From contig NC_055992.1 in the NCBI RefSeq assembly GCF_018446385.1, forward strand, positions 98,970,947-99,034,946: 64,000 bases of DNA, read 5' to 3'. This document shows positions 60,400 through 64,000 of the stretch, piece after piece; position 1 is the stretch's first letter; each line of letters starts with the position of its first letter. The notes under the pieces were generated by a model. It did not search any database. It saw only the letters and a list, made by a program, of their open reading frames with translations, and was not told the DNA's origin. The translations under genes were made by a program, and so were the position numbers. The DNA is from Zingiber officinale (Eukaryota > Streptophyta > Magnoliopsida > Zingiberales > Zingiberaceae).

Positions 60400-62908
60400 A
60401 TCTATTCTGTTAAGATGGCGACAGAAGATGTTAAGATACAACAAAACATGTGTTGACCTCCTCCGTCCTGATTGAAAATGTTTAAATCAATCATATGGAA
60501 AAACTAAAGAAGTTCACTGGTTTAAATCTGATACGGATCTTGACCGAGGAATCTCCTAAATATGTTGAGGATGTAAATGATGTGAAAACCATGGACACAT
60601 GGAACAAATATAAGTTTCTATGCTGAAACTACATCCTTAACAACTTTGTTGACTCACTATACGTTGTGTACTGTATAAAGAAAATGGCAAAGGAGCTGTA
60701 AGAATCCCTGGACAAGAAATATAAATTGGAGAATGTTGAGGCCAAAAAGTTTATTGTTGGTCGCTTCTTGGACTATAATTGGTTGACTCCAAGACGGTAA
60801 TTAACCAAATCTAAGAGCTTGTGTTAATCTTGTAAGAAATTTACTCAGAAGGCATGATGCTAGTGAAACACTACATGTGGCAACGATCATTGAGAAGCTA
60901 TCTTCCAACTGGAAGGACGTCAAGAATTATCTGAAACATAAGCGAAAGGAGATAAATGTGGAAGAATTCATTATTAGACTTAAAATGAGGAAGACAACAA
61001 GAGTTCAGGCTATTGTGAATGCCAACGTTGTCAAGCATAGTTAAAGCTCAAAATAAAAGAATCCCAAATCTTCAAAGATGGGACATAGAGGAGACAATTT
61101 CAAAAAGAAATTCTTTGGAAAGTGCTACAATTGTGACTGAGTTAGTCATCAGTCTTCGGAGTGTAAAAAGTCAAAGAAGCAGGAGGTCAATCTGAATGAG
61201 GAACTAGACATGGACCTCTATTTCGTTGTTTCTGAAGTGAACCTAATAGGTTCAAACCTACGATAATGGTGGACTGATATTAGTGTGCCACCGGACATGT
61301 TTACTACAACAAAGAGCTACTCCACAACTTTAAAGAAGTCAAAGATGGAGACAAGCTATTCATGAGAAATTCAACAACCTCGGACATAAAAGGCCAAGGG
61401 AAAGTGATGTTGAAGATGATCTCAGGTAAGGAACTAACTCTAAACAAAGTGTTGTATGTTCCAGAGATTTGAAAGAATCTAGTATCCGTATTGCTTCTTA
61501 GCAAGCATGGGTTCCGAATTATGTTTGAGTGAGATTGGATTGTGTTGTCCAAATATGGAATGTTTATAGGAAGAGGCTATATAAATGATGGGTTGTTTAA
61601 ATTCAATGTAATAACCATTTGACCTAAGATAAATAAAATCGAAATCTCTTCTATGTATATGCTCGAGTCTTCCAATTTATAGTATGGTAGACTAAAACAT
61701 GTTAACTACGATATTTTAAGTAGATTAATTAACATACAAAGCATACCTATATTCCACCTTGACCTGAAACACAAGTGTGAGATTTGTGTTGAAGCAAAAA
61801 TAACAAAGTCAACCTTTCAACACGGTGAAAGAAACACTAAAGCACTCGACCTAATTCACACAAACAAGTAGTGAGAATAAGTACTTCATCACTTTTATAA
61901 ATGATCACACAAAACACAGTTATATGTATCTTCTCCAAAGTAAGGATGAAGTTATAGATAAATTTAAACTATATAAGAATAAGGTTAAAACCAACTTAAT
62001 ACGAAAATTAAGGTGAGGTGAATATATATATCACCATTCGCTGAGTTATGTGCTAAACACGGAATTAGACATGAAACAACAGTTTCCTTCTCCTTAACAA
62101 AATGTGTTGCTTAGCAAAAGAATCACACTCCAAATGATATGATAAATGTTATTCTATTGAGCTCTAAATTGCTAGAGCAAATAAGGGGAAAGTTGTGCTA
62201 ATGGCTAATTACATTTTAAATAAGGTATTTTGAAAAAAATAGAAAAGAACCCTTATAAGTTATGGACTGGAAGACAACTATCCTACAAATACTTGCGAAT
62301 GTGAGGTTGTCTTGCAAAATGTTGGTTCCTGATCTGAAAAGGATTAAGATAGGATTAAAAAATATTGATTGCATATTTCTTGGATATGCTCATAACAACA
62401 ATGCCTATAAGTTCCTTGTGTTTAAATCTTAAATACCGAATATACACAAGAACTCGATTATTAAATTGAGAAATGCTTCGTGAACATGTATTGCCATATA
62501 AGACTCAAGAGGAAGAAAATTCCTCCAAATGGGCATTGGAATCACAAGAAGAAGTTGATGAACCTGTTGAGGTTGAGTTCACAGGAAGAAAAAGAGTTCG
62601 GGTGGAAAAATCCTTCGGAACAGATTTTATCACCTTCATATTGGAAAATGATCCCCAAAGTTATTCAGAAGCAGTAATTTATTCTGAAGGACCTAATAGA
62701 AAGCCACAATTACATCTGAAATTGACTCTATCTTGCAAAATCATACTTGGGAACTTGTGACTTCCTACAGGAAGTAAACTACTAAGTTGTAAGTGGATTT
62801 CAAGAAGAAAATAGAATCAGATAGCACGATTAATAAGTAAAAGGCAAGATTGGTAATTAAAAGTTATCGACAACACGAAAGCGTTAATTACTTTGATATG
62901 TATCTCCA
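60400..62908 (+). mobile_element. Ty1/copia retrotransposon fossil, partial
   Basis: Plus strand, in Copia order: gag-like segment (about 60490-61060, 'EKLKKFTGLN'), CCHC-type knuckle region near 61120-61190, protease/GAG-pre-integrase region (about 61230-61830, 'GKELTLNKVLYVPE'), integrase traces (61830-62450) and the first part of reverse transcriptase (to 62908). It is heavily broken with many breaks and is clearly old. There is no LTR pair. It ends exactly where the duplicated segment begins at 62909. Confidence 0.8.
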
Positions 62909-64000
62909 AGCCACCAGGGTATATTGAGAAGCGCTCACAGCAGGCAGCCCATCAGTCTAATGTTCTTAGGTCAACCGCCATTAAGGGAAATTCATCCAAG
63001 GGTATATCACTATTGAGATCTAAGATCATTTAAATCATCGTTAATTATGTTAAAAAAAAAATCTTCTTTTTTCCCCTCTATCCTCACATTTTGCTGCTAA
63101 TCAATTCAGCTTTTCATATTTTATTGTTGTTGATTTTAACTTTCCATAAGCCTCACACATCTCTCTTAGCATTCTCAACATTGAAATCATATAGAAAGAG
63201 TAAGTTGGGTATCAAGAAAAATCATGTAACAATACAAAATTAGATTATAAAATAATAAATTTTGCAATTGCCTCAATGCGATTTAATCATCATTAAGACC
63301 TTTATGCATTGACCCATAACTCATGGACTACCGGAACTTGTGGTTGATATCGAATAATTTATTTTTATTCTTTTCTAAAGATGACTACTATAACCTGATA
63401 ATTTTATAGTTCCATTTATAGCATAATATCATGCTTTTTTAATTACCCCTCATTTCTATTACCTTAACCTCAAGTTTGAACATCTTGATTCCATTCTTTC
63501 CTTGGTAGACATTACTTTACAATGTCAGAAGATGAGAATTCTAATGCAGACCTCAAATAGTTGCTTAATTCACTGATTGTTTTACGTTATGTGGTAGTCT
63601 TCTCAGTATTCATTAACTTACCCTGTTTTGAACTGGAGCAAGCAATAGTCATTTCTTGTATATGTGGTTTATTGTCATTCTAAAATATCACGTATTTCGC
63701 CAGCAAATAATGCACGATTGAGGCTTATGCGTCTTACAGAGGCAGCTGAAAATCTCCAAAAAACAGCTGCTAAAAGCATCCAAGTCGGTAAGGAAAATGA
63801 AGCAAGGGAATTGCTAATACAAAAGAAGAAGTTGTTGCAAGCATTGGAGAAATCAAAGAATCGAATTGAGGTGCTTGACAAACTTTCAGCAAAGGTTACT
63901 GAGGTGGAAAATCAAATATCTATTTCTGCAGGCTAATTGAGTATATTCACCTCATTATTGATTACTTATCTTACTCTGCTAAGTGCTAAGATCTATAGAT
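62909..64000 (+). repeat. Direct repeat, right copy (matches 42166-43259)
   Basis: Nearly identical to 42166-43259 apart from a 2-base T-run difference near 63436. It contains a second copy of exon 2 of the coiled-coil gene at 63704-63903 with the same splice sites. Exon 1 is not duplicated within the window: the sequence left of 62909 is the Copia fossil. The copy runs off the window end. Confidence 0.95.

Overview
This is a plant nuclear window, most likely from a monocot and possibly Zingiberales (the latter is only an impression). The evidence is small exons with GT-AG introns, intron-rich housekeeping genes beside intronless GC-rich genes in an AT-rich background, and a dense load of plant transposable elements. 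There are no operons, CRISPR arrays or bacterial features, and I recognise no tRNA or rRNA gene.

Layout, left to right. 1-9.6 kb is repeat-derived: 60-bp and 74-bp tandem arrays, three head-to-tail LTR-like units, and a 2.27-kb foldback transposon with about 300-bp inverted ends and four internal palindromes. 9.78-15.06 kb is a 12-exon MPP10 gene (U3 snoRNP, ribosome biogenesis). 16.0-16.8 kb is an intronless three-helix membrane-protein copy on the minus strand, split by one in-frame stop and flanked by a 12-bp direct repeat. 16.9-25.6 kb is transposon territory: a Copia scrap, a second foldback element, two SINEs with clear target duplications, MITEs, a CACTA-like element holding an exon-like segment, and a probable LTR. 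25.92-26.44 kb is a single-finger QALGGH C2H2 gene.

27.3-37.6 kb is a Tat-lineage Ty3/gypsy element on the minus strand, with both LTRs, a primer-binding site and a polypurine tract. It carries a 66-bp tandem array and an extra gene running antisense to gag-pol, with its own TATA box. 38.83-40.13 kb is a MAPKKK17/18-like kinase on the minus strand. 41.1-44.95 kb is a three-exon coiled-coil protein gene. 46.8-52.3 kb is a six-exon D-cysteine desulfhydrase 2 gene. 53.6-53.8 kb is what looks like the last exon of a condensin CAP-H gene on the minus strand, followed by an RTE-type LINE (54.2-57.5 kb), a truncated SINE and a Copia fossil.

The most striking large-scale feature is a nearly identical direct repeat. 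The segment starting at 42166 (intron 1 and exon 2 of the coiled-coil gene) reappears at 62909 and runs to the window end, 20.74 kb downstream. This is what the start of a tandem duplication of a 20.7-kb block, including the desulfhydrase gene, would look like; an assembly artefact is the main alternative.

The host genes are functionally unrelated (ribosome assembly, transcriptional control, stress kinase signalling, sulfur/H2S metabolism, chromosome condensation), as expected in a plant genome. All exon models are read by eye from splice signals and protein continuity and were not checked against transcripts or databases.
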